This document shows, one piece after another, positions 1 through 5,887 of a stretch of DNA of 5,915 nucleotides. The stretch lies in NCBI GenBank assembly GCA_002401055.1, contig NVRZ01000221.1:1-5915 (forward strand), written 5' to 3'. Source of the stretch: Bacteroidota bacterium. Its GTDB lineage: Bacteria; Bacteroidota; Bacteroidia; NORP154. The position numbers and the translations under genes are program-made. The stretch's first letter is position 1, and each line of letters starts with the position of its first letter. The notes beneath the pieces were generated by a model. The model was not told the DNA's origin. It ran no database searches and saw only the letters and a list, made by a program, of their open reading frames with translations.

Positions 1-133
1 CTGCTAAATACTTAAAATCGTCAGTTGCTTCAGTGGTATCAGTGCCGTTATTACCACCTTCTTCTGAATCCATCGTTGTGCATGATGTTGCGAAAGTTAA
101 CAGTGCACTTACAAATAATATCGAATACTTCAT
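1..133 (-). CDS. Putative lipoprotein, N-terminal part (partial gene)
   Basis: Read on the minus strand, an ATG at 133 opens a frame that stays open for 44 codons to the window edge, so the gene continues to the left. The first 17 residues are a signal peptide (MKYSILFVSALLTFATS) ending in a lipobox-like A-T-S before Cys18. The product is therefore predicted to be cleaved by signal peptidase II and lipid-anchored. After the cysteine comes a polar, acidic, low-complexity linker rich in T, D, E, G and N. An acidic stretch close behind the cysteine is common in Bacteroidota lipoproteins exported to the cell surface, so surface exposure is possible. An exact TATCTTTG promoter element sits 27 nt upstream and supports this start. 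No functional domain is visible in the part present. It is transcribed divergently from the repeat-protein gene at 406. Confidence 0.72.
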   Translation of the reverse strand, partial: MKYSILFVSALLTFATSCTTMDSEEGGNNGTDTTEATDDFKYLA

Positions 134-160
134 TAGCTTTTACTTTTTTGTTTTGGGGTG

Positions 161-168
161 CAAAGATA
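161..168 (-). promoter_or_regulatory. Bacteroidota-type -7 promoter element
   Basis: The minus strand reads TATCTTTG, an exact match to the Bacteroidota -7 consensus TAnnTTTG, followed directly by CA. The element ends 27 nt before the lipoprotein ATG at 133, giving a short A-rich leader of roughly 20 nt. I could not find a convincing TTTG or TTG -33 element at the usual distance; a TTTG at 175-178 is too close. The call rests on the -7 match and its position. Confidence 0.55.
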
Positions 169-349
169 ATACTCCAAACTAATTATTCAGTGTTTAGTGG
201 GCATGATTAGAATAAATTAGATTGAAGAGTATTTTATGAAGATGAATAATTATAATTGACCAATAAAGGACCATAAAAAAATGTATCGTTAAAGCCATAG
301 TTGGATATTATATTGATTTTGTAATAATTTTAATGGAGATTTACATTGA

Positions 350-387
350 TTAGAGACAATTTTTGATACAATTAGGAATTGCTCTAA
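350..387 (+). promoter_or_regulatory. Bulged inverted repeat upstream of the repeat-protein gene
   Basis: TTAGAGACAATT (350-361) pairs with AATTGCTCTAA (377-387) over 11 bp with one unpaired A at 356, leaving a 15-nt loop. It ends 18 nt before the preferred ATG at 406. The weak promoter candidate AATTTTTG (358-365) starts in the left arm and runs into the loop. It could be a regulator's operator or an RNA hairpin in the leader. There is no T-run after it, so a terminator is unlikely. Confidence 0.4.
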
Positions 388-405
388 ATTGTGAATAGAA
401 CTACG

Positions 406-1053
406 ATGAAACACTTGCTAATATTATTTAGTATTGGGTCAATGCTTTTTGTTAGCATGAAGGCTCCACATGATGAATCTACCTGGTATATACTCACCGA
501 AGTGGGGAAAGTCTTTGAGAATGGAGCCAAGATTGATGACGGTTACGGGGCATTAGATATAGCCGCAAGTGGATCTGATTGGTACATATTGACCAAGGCG
601 GGGAAAATTTTCAAGAACGGAACAAAAATCGATGAAGGGTATGCTGGTGTCGGAATCGCTGTTACGGATAGAGATTGGTACATTCTTACTGAAGGAGGAA
701 AAGTATTTAAAAATGGTGTCAAAATTGACGAGGATTATGCATCTCAAGATATTGCAGCAGCTGGAAATGATTGGTACGTTCTCACTAAGGCAGGAAAAGT
801 GTTTAAGAACGGAAATAAAATTGATGACGATTACTCAGGCATCGCAATAGCGGCCGATGGTGCAGATTGGTATTTACTAACAGAATCCGGAAAAGTATTT
901 AAGAACGGTGCCAAGGTTGACGAGGGTTATACTGCTAAAGATATCGCTGCGGCACATGGCGATTGGTATCTGTTGACCGTTGAAGGTAAAGTATTTAAAA
1001 ATGGCAGCAAGATAGATGAAGGCTATGGCGGCGTAGGAATTGCAGCTAGATAA
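406..1053 (+). CDS. Secreted six-repeat protein, probable tectonin-like beta-propeller
   Basis: From ATG 406 the product is 215 residues. A GTG at 391 would add five residues, but ATG is preferred because it gives a clean signal sequence (MKHLLILFSIGSMLFVSMKA), so export is likely. The rest is six tandem repeats, five of 32 residues and a last one of 29. The consensus runs WYxLTxxGKVFKNG, then xKIDEGY, then xxxDIAAxGxD. Regular aromatic and glycine positions and short predicted beta strands resemble tectonin-type blades (DIA...W...T.G.V...NG), which often form six-bladed propellers that bind sugars or proteins. The array starts at the WY strand and ends after the IAA strand, so one blade would be completed by both termini, as in propeller ring closure. 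No catalytic motif is seen. The next gene follows after 16 nt, suggesting an operon. Fold assignment is inference; ligand unknown. Confidence 0.8.
   Translation: MKHLLILFSIGSMLFVSMKAPHDESTWYILTEVGKVFENGAKIDDGYGALDIAASGSDWYILTKAGKIFKNGTKIDEGYAGVGIAVTDRDWYILTEGGKVFKNGVKIDEDYASQDIAAAGNDWYVLTKAGKVFKNGNKIDDDYSGIAIAADGADWYLLTESGKVFKNGAKVDEGYTAKDIAAAHGDWYLLTVEGKVFKNGSKIDEGYGGVGIAAR
484..1050 (+). repeat. Six in-frame tandem 96-nt repeats within the CDS
   Basis: Units lie at 484-579, 580-675, 676-771, 772-867, 868-963 and 964-1050 (the last is 87 nt). Each begins with TGG TA(T/C) encoding Trp-Tyr. The protein repeat is strongly conserved, but synonymous positions have diverged widely. The longest obvious shared run is the segment encoding KVFKNG. 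This indicates old duplications under protein-level selection rather than a recent slippage array. Odd and even units differ consistently, suggesting a 192-nt parental unit. Confidence 0.9.
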
Positions 1054-1069
1054 TAATTAAACCACACTC

Positions 1070-1744
1070 ATGAAAAAGAATACAAAATCAAGTTTAATAG
1101 CACTACTTCTAATATTTGGCGCGTACTTTTTGCCGACGACAAGCTATTCTCAAGACAGCGTATTTACAGATTCTTTGGAAAACGCAGAAGAATTATCCCT
1201 GAAATTAGAATCCATGCAAGAAAGAAAAAGAATTTATCTGGACCTTATCGATTCTTACTCTGCAGAGGGACAATATGAGAAAGCATATGCAAATCAGCTT
1301 CTCTACTCTGCAGTTAAAGACAGCCTCTTTGATGAAGACAAGAGCAAGGAAATTGGCAAGCTAGAGGCAAAATATGAGATGGAGCGAACTATTGAAGAGG
1401 AGAAAAGAAAAAAAGAGATCGAAGAAAAAATCCAAAGAGATGCTGAATCCAGAAGAAACAACCTACAATACTCAGGTATATTGATTTTTATTGTTCTGTT
1501 GTTTACAGGTGTCTTCATGGTAGGGAGATTTTCACTTCCAATAAGATTAGCTGAAGGGGTTGTGTTCTTCGCTTTTCTACTCTTCTTTGAGTTTACATTG
1601 GTACTGCTTGACCCATACATTGAAGAGTTAAGTTCCGGAGCACCAGCCATAAAGCTGGGCTTTAACGCGGTACTCGCCGGCTTGATCTTCCCACTTCACT
1701 CTTTCTTTGAAGAGAGGCTGAAGAAAAACATCAGATTGAAGTAA
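1070..1744 (+). CDS. TPR/coiled-coil membrane protein, sensor-like but without a kinase
   Basis: The 224-residue product begins with a signal peptide (about residues 1-27, cleavage likely after Ser27 in TTSYS/QD). Residues about 57-90 form a TPR-like helix pair with the GQYEKAYANQLLY pattern. The phrase KDSLFDEDKSKEIGKLEAKY follows; that signature is typical of Bacteroidota TPR sensor histidine kinases and TPR regulators. A highly charged E/K/R coiled coil spans about 88-130. Three hydrophobic helices lie near 134-152, 161-180 and 193-211, and the protein ends in a short basic tail. No histidine kinase, HTH or cyclase domain follows, although the upstream half looks like the periplasmic part of such a sensor. 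It lies 16 nt after the repeat protein, so the two are probably cotranscribed. The membrane domain looks like a distinct module, not a random truncation, since the frame ends cleanly. Molecular function is unknown. Confidence 0.82.
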   Translation: MKKNTKSSLIALLLIFGAYFLPTTSYSQDSVFTDSLENAEELSLKLESMQERKRIYLDLIDSYSAEGQYEKAYANQLLYSAVKDSLFDEDKSKEIGKLEAKYEMERTIEEEKRKKEIEEKIQRDAESRRNNLQYSGILIFIVLLFTGVFMVGRFSLPIRLAEGVVFFAFLLFFEFTLVLLDPYIEELSSGAPAIKLGFNAVLAGLIFPLHSFFEERLKKNIRLK

Positions 1745-1752
1745 AAACTTTT

Positions 1753-1884
1753 ATCCTTACGTATAAGTTGCTTCATCTGCTCTTTGGCAGATTCGCAATG
1801 ACGTCTGATATTTTCACATCGGCATTGCGAGAAAAACGCCATTGGGCGGATAACGAAGCAATCTCGGCCTTCAATCTTTACGTA
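1753..1884. repeat. Compound palindromic repeat element (GCATTGCGA...GAAGCAAT type)
   Basis: Two related hairpins face each other between the convergent genes. The left one (1768-1798) is TTGC, then ATCTGC-TCTTTG-GCAGAT, then GCAA. The right one (1824-1862) is ATTGC, then CGCC-ATTG-GGCG, then GCAAT. The arms are also mutual inverted repeats: TTGCTTC (1768-1774) with GAAGCAA (1855-1861), and TCGCAATG (1793-1800) with CATTGCGA (1823-1830). Near-identical 11-nt segments flank the pair (ATCCTTACGTA at 1753-1763 and ATCTTTACGTA at 1874-1884). The core words match a widespread class of dispersed bacterial intergenic palindromes (GTCATTGCGA...CGAAGCAATC), so this is probably a REP- or MITE-like copy. 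The hairpins could also terminate both convergent transcripts, although neither is followed by a classical T-run. Confidence 0.65.
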
Positions 1885-2225
1885 AATAGATAAGCCCACC
1901 AAATTAATACCCCTTGTAGCGGAAGTCGCAAATATAATACCCAAAGTGGTGGCCCTTTTCCTGGTTTCGCAGATGTGAGGTGATTAAGATTTGCAGGAAA
2001 TATAGCGATTAACATTGCGACAATACCCCAGGCAGCAAGCGAACTATATTCTGGCATTAGCAATAACAGCCCAAGCACAATCTCCACCACACCACTTATT
2101 GCCACCAACGCCTTATGATAGGGAATATACCTAGGCATGATTCTCAAATAGAACTTTGGTACAATAAAATGCATTGTCCCGGCCAGTATATATAACCCAG
2201 ACATTATGTACAAACTTGTTTCCAT
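1878..2225 (-). CDS. DoxX-like small membrane protein
   Basis: The 115-residue product has four hydrophobic helices at about 5-22, 39-57, 63-80 and 93-114. The patterns fit the DoxX-like membrane protein group: a Gly/His-containing first helix (AGTMHFIVPKFY), then MPRYIPYHKALV, the SGVVEIVLGLLLL helix with a membrane Glu48, AWG and FPANL in the third helix, and R-LPLQG near the C-terminus. Length and helix number are normal, so it appears intact. Members of this superfamily are associated with quinone or thiol redox functions in some organisms, but the role of this subgroup is not established. It is convergent with the gene ending at 1744 and divergent from the gene at 2346. Its stop codon (1878-1880) lies within the right flank of the palindromic element, so the last two codons overlap that repeat. 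Confidence 0.85.
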   Translation of the reverse strand: METSLYIMSGLYILAGTMHFIVPKFYLRIMPRYIPYHKALVAISGVVEIVLGLLLLMPEYSSLAAWGIVAMLIAIFPANLNHLTSAKPGKGPPLWVLYLRLPLQGVLIWWAYLFT

Positions 2226-2249
2226 GATTAGCTAGATAACGTAAATTTG
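2216..2249 (+). promoter_or_regulatory. Candidate promoter for the DUF5686 gene
   Basis: TAAATTTG at 2242-2249 matches the Bacteroidota -7 consensus TAnnTTTG exactly. A TTG at 2216-2218 lies 23 nt upstream, at the wide end of the usual -33 spacing. The predicted leader to ATG 2346 is about 90 nt. The -33 element lies inside the first codons of the divergent DoxX-like gene. No comparably good promoter is seen for DoxX itself; TATTTTTA on the minus strand at 2258-2265 is a 7-of-8 match. Confidence 0.45.
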
Positions 2250-2345
2250 TGATTTATTAAAAATACCTCTGTCCAATTTACAAGTTTCTGAGCATTTCAG
2301 AATCAATGAATTGAAACTTTTATTCAACAATTGCATCTTCAGCAT

Positions 2346-4862
2346 ATGAAGCTTATTGCTTACACGGTCGTACTTCTATTGCTCCCAGTTTCACTGTTGG
2401 CGTTTCAGCTTACAGGTGTGGTTGTGGATACACTTGGCAAAACAATTCCCTACGTGAGCGTGTTCGTGCAAAACACAACTTATGGTGTTGCCACCAATCT
2501 AAAGGGTCAGTTCTATCTTCAACTCGATCCGGGAGAATACAATATCGTCTTTCAATCCGTAGGCTATAAAAAGAGAACATTGGCAATTGTCATAAGAGAT
2601 AAAAACGAAAGATTAAATGTTACTCTTAAGGAGGAGCTAACCCAGCTTGACATGATTCAAATTTCTGCGGACAAGGAAGATCCTGCCTACGAAATTATTA
2701 GAAAGGCCATCGAAAACAGACATAAGTACCGAAAACCCGCTGACGCCTTTAGTTGCTCCACATACATTAAGGCAAGTCTTCAAAAGGAATTCATGACGCA
2801 TGATACGATGAGCACCAAGGAGCGAGATACATTGCCCAACGTCCTCACCAAAGAAAACATGAATTTTCATGAGAGCTATGGAACATCGCATTTTAAAGCT
2901 CCGAACAAGTGGAAAGAAATAAAAACCGCTGTTAAAGACATTAGCGACAGCTACAACGCTACCATTGAAATCTCTATAACATTTGACACAGAAGTTGACC
3001 CCTACCCGAGAGAATCCGTAAATAAAAATTTGTTCAAAATAAATCTATCAGAAGCAACTTTCAACTTCTACAAGAACAATCTTTATCTGCCGAGTTTAGG
3101 TCCCGTTCCGTTCGTTTCCCCCCTGAGCAAATTGGCCATGCTAAGCTATAAGTTCAGATTTGAAGAATCGTTTATGCAGGACGGGAATTGGATCAATAAG
3201 ATTGAAGTTATTCCAAAACGCTCAGATGCAGCACTTTTTAAAGGATATATCTATATCGTAGATGATTGGTGGAATATCAAAGCGGTTGACTTGGAGCCTG
3301 ATAAAAGAGAACTGTATCATTTCAGGTATTTCAGAATTCTGCAAGATTATGACCTCGTGCAGGACAGCACCTGGTTATTGAGCCGTGAGGAATTCTTCTA
3401 TGACACCAAGGAGGGGAAAAAGCATATTCTTGGGAACACAATGATCATTTACTCTGACTACATACTGGACCCAATTTTTGAGAAGAAATTCTTTCATAAC
3501 GAGCTACGGGTTGTAACGGACACGGCACCCGACGTGGACAGTAGCTACTGGAACAAGATTCGGCCCATTACCCTTAAAGATGATGAAAAGGAGTTTATCA
3601 AAAGACAAGACAGCATTGATGCTTACCATCTTACAGCCGAGTATATGATGAAGGATGACAGCACTTATAATCGCAATACTATCTGGGATTATATCTTTAA
3701 TGGATTTGGATGGACAAACAGCTTTAAAAAACGAACGTTATATTTTGATCCCCTGATTCAGCAAATGTACATTTTCGGTGTAGGCGGCTACAGGCATGCC
3801 CCAGGTGGATCTATAACCAAAGAATTTAGCAAAGCATACCAGGTAGAGTTGGACTGGTTAATTAATTATGGCTTTAAGAATAATGACCTAAAAGGAATAT
3901 TGGGAATTGACGTCCTCTATCTACCTAAGAAATTTGGAAGCATACACGCTGAGTATAAAAATGCGTATACCATGCTGAACGAGTACGAAAGTGTTGAAGC
4001 CATATTTAGCAGAGGTAATTATATAAGTGAAATTGGCTACTCACTTGGACATGATATGGAATTCATCAACGGCCTTCATATAGATTTTACTACGGAGTAC
4101 GTTGAGAAAAAACCGATTACAGGTATTGAACTCACTAGCTGGAGCGACTCACTATTTGGTGAATTTAATGAGCCAAGAGCATTCGACCCCTTTGAAGAAT
4201 TTCTAATTGACATTAAGGTACGCTATACGTTTGGTCAAAAATACATGACCGAACCTTACAAGAAGATTAACCTTCCAAGTAAATGGCCCACCATTACGCT
4301 TTGGTACAAGAAAGGAATTCCAGGTTTCTTCAGAAGTATTGCTGATTATGACTTTATGGAACTAAAGTTTAAAGACGACATCAAAGTAGGTACCATCGGC
4401 GTGAGCAAAATACGAGCGATGGTTGGAGGCTATTTGACTTCTAAGAATGTACAAATAACGGATTACAAATATTTTAGGCGTAGCGATATGTACCTCTTTA
4501 GCAATCCACTTAAAAGCTTTCAATTATTAAGACCTGGTTACTCCGCAATTTCCACAAATGGCCCTTACCTCATGTTAAATTACTTACACAACTTCAACGG
4601 CACATTGTTAAACAAAATTCCTATAATAAAAAAGACCGGACTACAATTGGCCGGAGGTATTGGGATACTTCTAATGGAAAAGAAGGGTTTTAACCATGCG
4701 GAAATATTTATTGGCTTAGAATGGCCATTCCGTATAAGAAGGCAAGTGATGAAGGTGGGTACCTATTACGCTATATCGGATAGCAATCAATCGGATATTC
4801 GTGGTGAAATCAAAATTGGCTTCGACTTCTTCAACAGCTGGACCAACAGTTGGAGTTATTAA
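2346..4862 (+). CDS. DUF5686 / carboxypeptidase-regulatory-like outer-membrane protein
   Basis: From ATG 2346 the product is 838 residues, the normal size for this family. An in-frame TTG at 2331 is less likely, because ATG gives a standard signal peptide (MKLIAYTVVLLLLPVSLLA, cleaved before FQ). Residues about 21-95 are a carboxypeptidase-D regulatory-like beta-sandwich (LTGVVVDTLGKTIPYVSVFV, then TNLKGQFYL, PGEYNIVFQSVGYK). The DUF5686 region starts near residue 105 with EDPAYEIIRKAIENRHKYR. It contains the family phrases PLSKLAMLSYKFRFEES, INKIEVIPKR and GYIYIVDDWWNIKAVDL around 250-310. From about 465 to the end, alternating aromatic strands and turns look like an outer-membrane beta-barrel, ending in strands rich in F, W and Y. 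The N-terminal domain is the type found on TonB-dependent transporters, but I see no plug domain. The family's substrate is not established. No frameshift or missing segment is apparent. Confidence 0.92.
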   Translation: MKLIAYTVVLLLLPVSLLAFQLTGVVVDTLGKTIPYVSVFVQNTTYGVATNLKGQFYLQLDPGEYNIVFQSVGYKKRTLAIVIRDKNERLNVTLKEELTQLDMIQISADKEDPAYEIIRKAIENRHKYRKPADAFSCSTYIKASLQKEFMTHDTMSTKERDTLPNVLTKENMNFHESYGTSHFKAPNKWKEIKTAVKDISDSYNATIEISITFDTEVDPYPRESVNKNLFKINLSEATFNFYKNNLYLPSLGPVPFVSPLSKLAMLSYKFRFEESFMQDGNWINKIEVIPKRSDAALFKGYIYIVDDWWNIKAVDLEPDKRELYHFRYFRILQDYDLVQDSTWLLSREEFFYDTKEGKKHILGNTMIIYSDYILDPIFEKKFFHNELRVVTDTAPDVDSSYWNKIRPITLKDDEKEFIKRQDSIDAYHLTAEYMMKDDSTYNRNTIWDYIFNGFGWTNSFKKRTLYFDPLIQQMYIFGVGGYRHAPGGSITKEFSKAYQVELDWLINYGFKNNDLKGILGIDVLYLPKKFGSIHAEYKNAYTMLNEYESVEAIFSRGNYISEIGYSLGHDMEFINGLHIDFTTEYVEKKPITGIELTSWSDSLFGEFNEPRAFDPFEEFLIDIKVRYTFGQKYMTEPYKKINLPSKWPTITLWYKKGIPGFFRSIADYDFMELKFKDDIKVGTIGVSKIRAMVGGYLTSKNVQITDYKYFRRSDMYLFSNPLKSFQLLRPGYSAISTNGPYLMLNYLHNFNGTLLNKIPIIKKTGLQLAGGIGILLMEKKGFNHAEIFIGLEWPFRIRRQVMKVGTYYAISDSNQSDIRGEIKIGFDFFNSWTNSWSY

Positions 4863-5008
4863 ATTATTCTGTAGGTTAATAAGTTTATTCTCAGAATTGC
4901 TCTTTCGTATTTTTACATGAAAATTACAGCATGAAAAATAAATATAGTGAGCCAAACAAAATTTCCTATCTTAACAACTGAACGCCTTTTAATTTTTAAT
5001 ATCTAGTC

Positions 5009-5800
5009 ATGAAATCCAGGAATATATTTTACATATATCTGATAACAGGGAGTATCTTATTTCTAAACAGCTGTATAGCGTATAAATACTCGCATAAATC
5101 AAAAGGGGAAGAAGTTTATGTGGAAATCATACATTTTAGTGATGAGAATAATTCGTTTCCTGTCAATAGCGTAATGGAAGCCAAAAACAAAACTAGAACC
5201 AGAGGTGTGCTTCCTTTGATAGCAGCACCCTACGCTATCAACATGGCGGTAAGAGGAGTTTCTAAAGTAGTTGCTAGTGAACGGAAGAAGTATGCAGCGG
5301 TCTACAGTGCCAAAAACTCTGATGACATGTTCTATACAGATAATACATCCAAGGCGGGAATAAACATTGAAGAGATAAGGTTTGTTAGATTAGTAAAGGG
5401 GAAAAAACAGAAAATGGATACAGCTCTTGTATTGGGCCTTGGTGCTGAATTGTCAAGTGACGGTAATTTCATTAGGCTTGTTCCTAAACGTCTCGATGTA
5501 TCCTACTCAAAAACCAAACTTAAACTGGGAGACAAGAAATTCGATTTAGATTTAAATGTCACAATTAATGCTTACTGGCTTGATCCCAATAAGTCAGGCG
5601 ATGCCCTGACAGACATGACACAAAAGTACAAGCAAGCAGTAATCGACAAAATTTCAGATTTGAAGACAAGAGAAACAGAACTGACCGCAAAATACAACAA
5701 CGTTCAGCGTGAGAAAGCTAGAGCCACAAGCAAAGCTTCATCTACAACCCGAGCTTCTCCATCTAAGCACAATATAAGAGTTGAGGATGAATGTGTCTAA
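5009..5800 (+). CDS. Putative lipoprotein of unknown function
   Basis: The 263-residue product starts with a basic N-terminus and hydrophobic stretch ending in the lipobox L-N-S before Cys22, so it is predicted to be a lipoprotein. Residues about 66-88 are mildly hydrophobic with Ala/Gly/Val (GVLPLIAAPYAINMAVRGV) but too polar for a sure membrane helix. Residues about 117-192 look beta-rich, with several short alternating strands (IRFVRLVK, FIRLVPKRLDVSY, KFDLDLNVTINAYW). A helical, coiled-coil-like segment spans about 203-236. The last 30 residues are low-complexity, rich in Ser, Thr, Ala, Lys and Arg, and end in DECV. I do not recognise the family. It follows the DUF5686 gene by 146 nt without a clear promoter, so it may or may not share that transcript. 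A short ORF begins 9 nt after its stop. Confidence 0.8.
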   Translation: MKSRNIFYIYLITGSILFLNSCIAYKYSHKSKGEEVYVEIIHFSDENNSFPVNSVMEAKNKTRTRGVLPLIAAPYAINMAVRGVSKVVASERKKYAAVYSAKNSDDMFYTDNTSKAGINIEEIRFVRLVKGKKQKMDTALVLGLGAELSSDGNFIRLVPKRLDVSYSKTKLKLGDKKFDLDLNVTINAYWLDPNKSGDALTDMTQKYKQAVIDKISDLKTRETELTAKYNNVQREKARATSKASSTTRASPSKHNIRVEDECV

Positions 5801-5809
5801 GATCAAAGC

Positions 5810-5887
5810 ATGAAACAAAACGAAGCACCATTAAAAACCCTGGAAGTAATAAAAGAATCGAGCACAACACTACACAAATGGATGTAA
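5810..5887 (+). CDS. Possible 25-residue small protein
   Basis: An ATG 9 nt after the lipoprotein stop opens a 25-codon frame ending in TAA at 5885-5887. The peptide begins MKQNEAPLKTLEVIK and ends HKWM, and looks like a plausible soluble, mostly helical fragment without a signal peptide or membrane helix. Its 3' end overlaps another ATG at 5878, as in tightly packed operons. The frame is too short to distinguish from chance by reading alone, so it is reported as a candidate only. Confidence 0.25.
   Translation: MKQNEAPLKTLEVIKESSTTLHKWM

Larger units (their letters stand above)
134..405. other. Divergent intergenic region
   Basis: This AT-rich stretch separates the minus-strand lipoprotein from the plus-strand repeat-protein gene. 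It holds the minus-strand promoter element at 161-168 and a bulged dyad at 350-387. For the plus-strand gene only 7-of-8 matches to TAnnTTTG are visible: TGATTTTG at 314-321 and AATTTTTG at 358-365. Neither has a well-spaced TTG upstream. Short ATG-started frames here (for example near 237 and 281) end within a few codons, and I see no RNA gene. Confidence 0.5.

Noticed and set aside
25..210. Plus-strand 61-codon open frame
   Set aside because: It lies antisense to the lipoprotein start, which has a signal peptide, lipobox and exact promoter element; the plus-strand peptide has no coherent features.
553..850. Alternative-frame ORFs inside the repeat gene (minus 553-747, plus 632-850)
   Set aside because: They are by-products of the 96-nt repeat periodicity; the real frame has six conserved protein repeats and a signal sequence.
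484..1050. CRISPR-like or satellite array
   Set aside because: The 96-nt periodicity is in frame, conserved at protein level and diverged at DNA level, with no alternating repeat/spacer pattern.
1303..1650. Minus-strand 115-codon open frame
   Set aside because: It is antisense to the TPR/membrane gene; its Ser-rich sequence is the usual shadow of Glu/Lys/Leu-rich coding DNA.
1696..1944. Minus-strand 82-codon open frame across the convergent spacer
   Set aside because: It spans the palindromic repeat and overlaps the ends of two well-supported genes; no domain or signal is seen.
2637..2891. Minus-strand 84-codon open frame
   Set aside because: It is fully antisense to the DUF5686 gene, whose family motifs are continuous there.
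4866..4897. ATTCTG...CAGAAT hairpin after the DUF5686 stop as a terminator
   Set aside because: The stem is only 6 bp, AT-rich, with a 20-nt loop and no proper T-run after it.
4716..4955. Minus-strand 79-codon open frame
   Set aside because: It is mostly antisense to the conserved C-terminal barrel strands of the DUF5686 protein and has no recognisable features.
4931..4981. 16-codon plus-strand ORF before the 5009 lipoprotein
   Set aside because: It is very short and polar, with no supporting context; chance is the simplest explanation.
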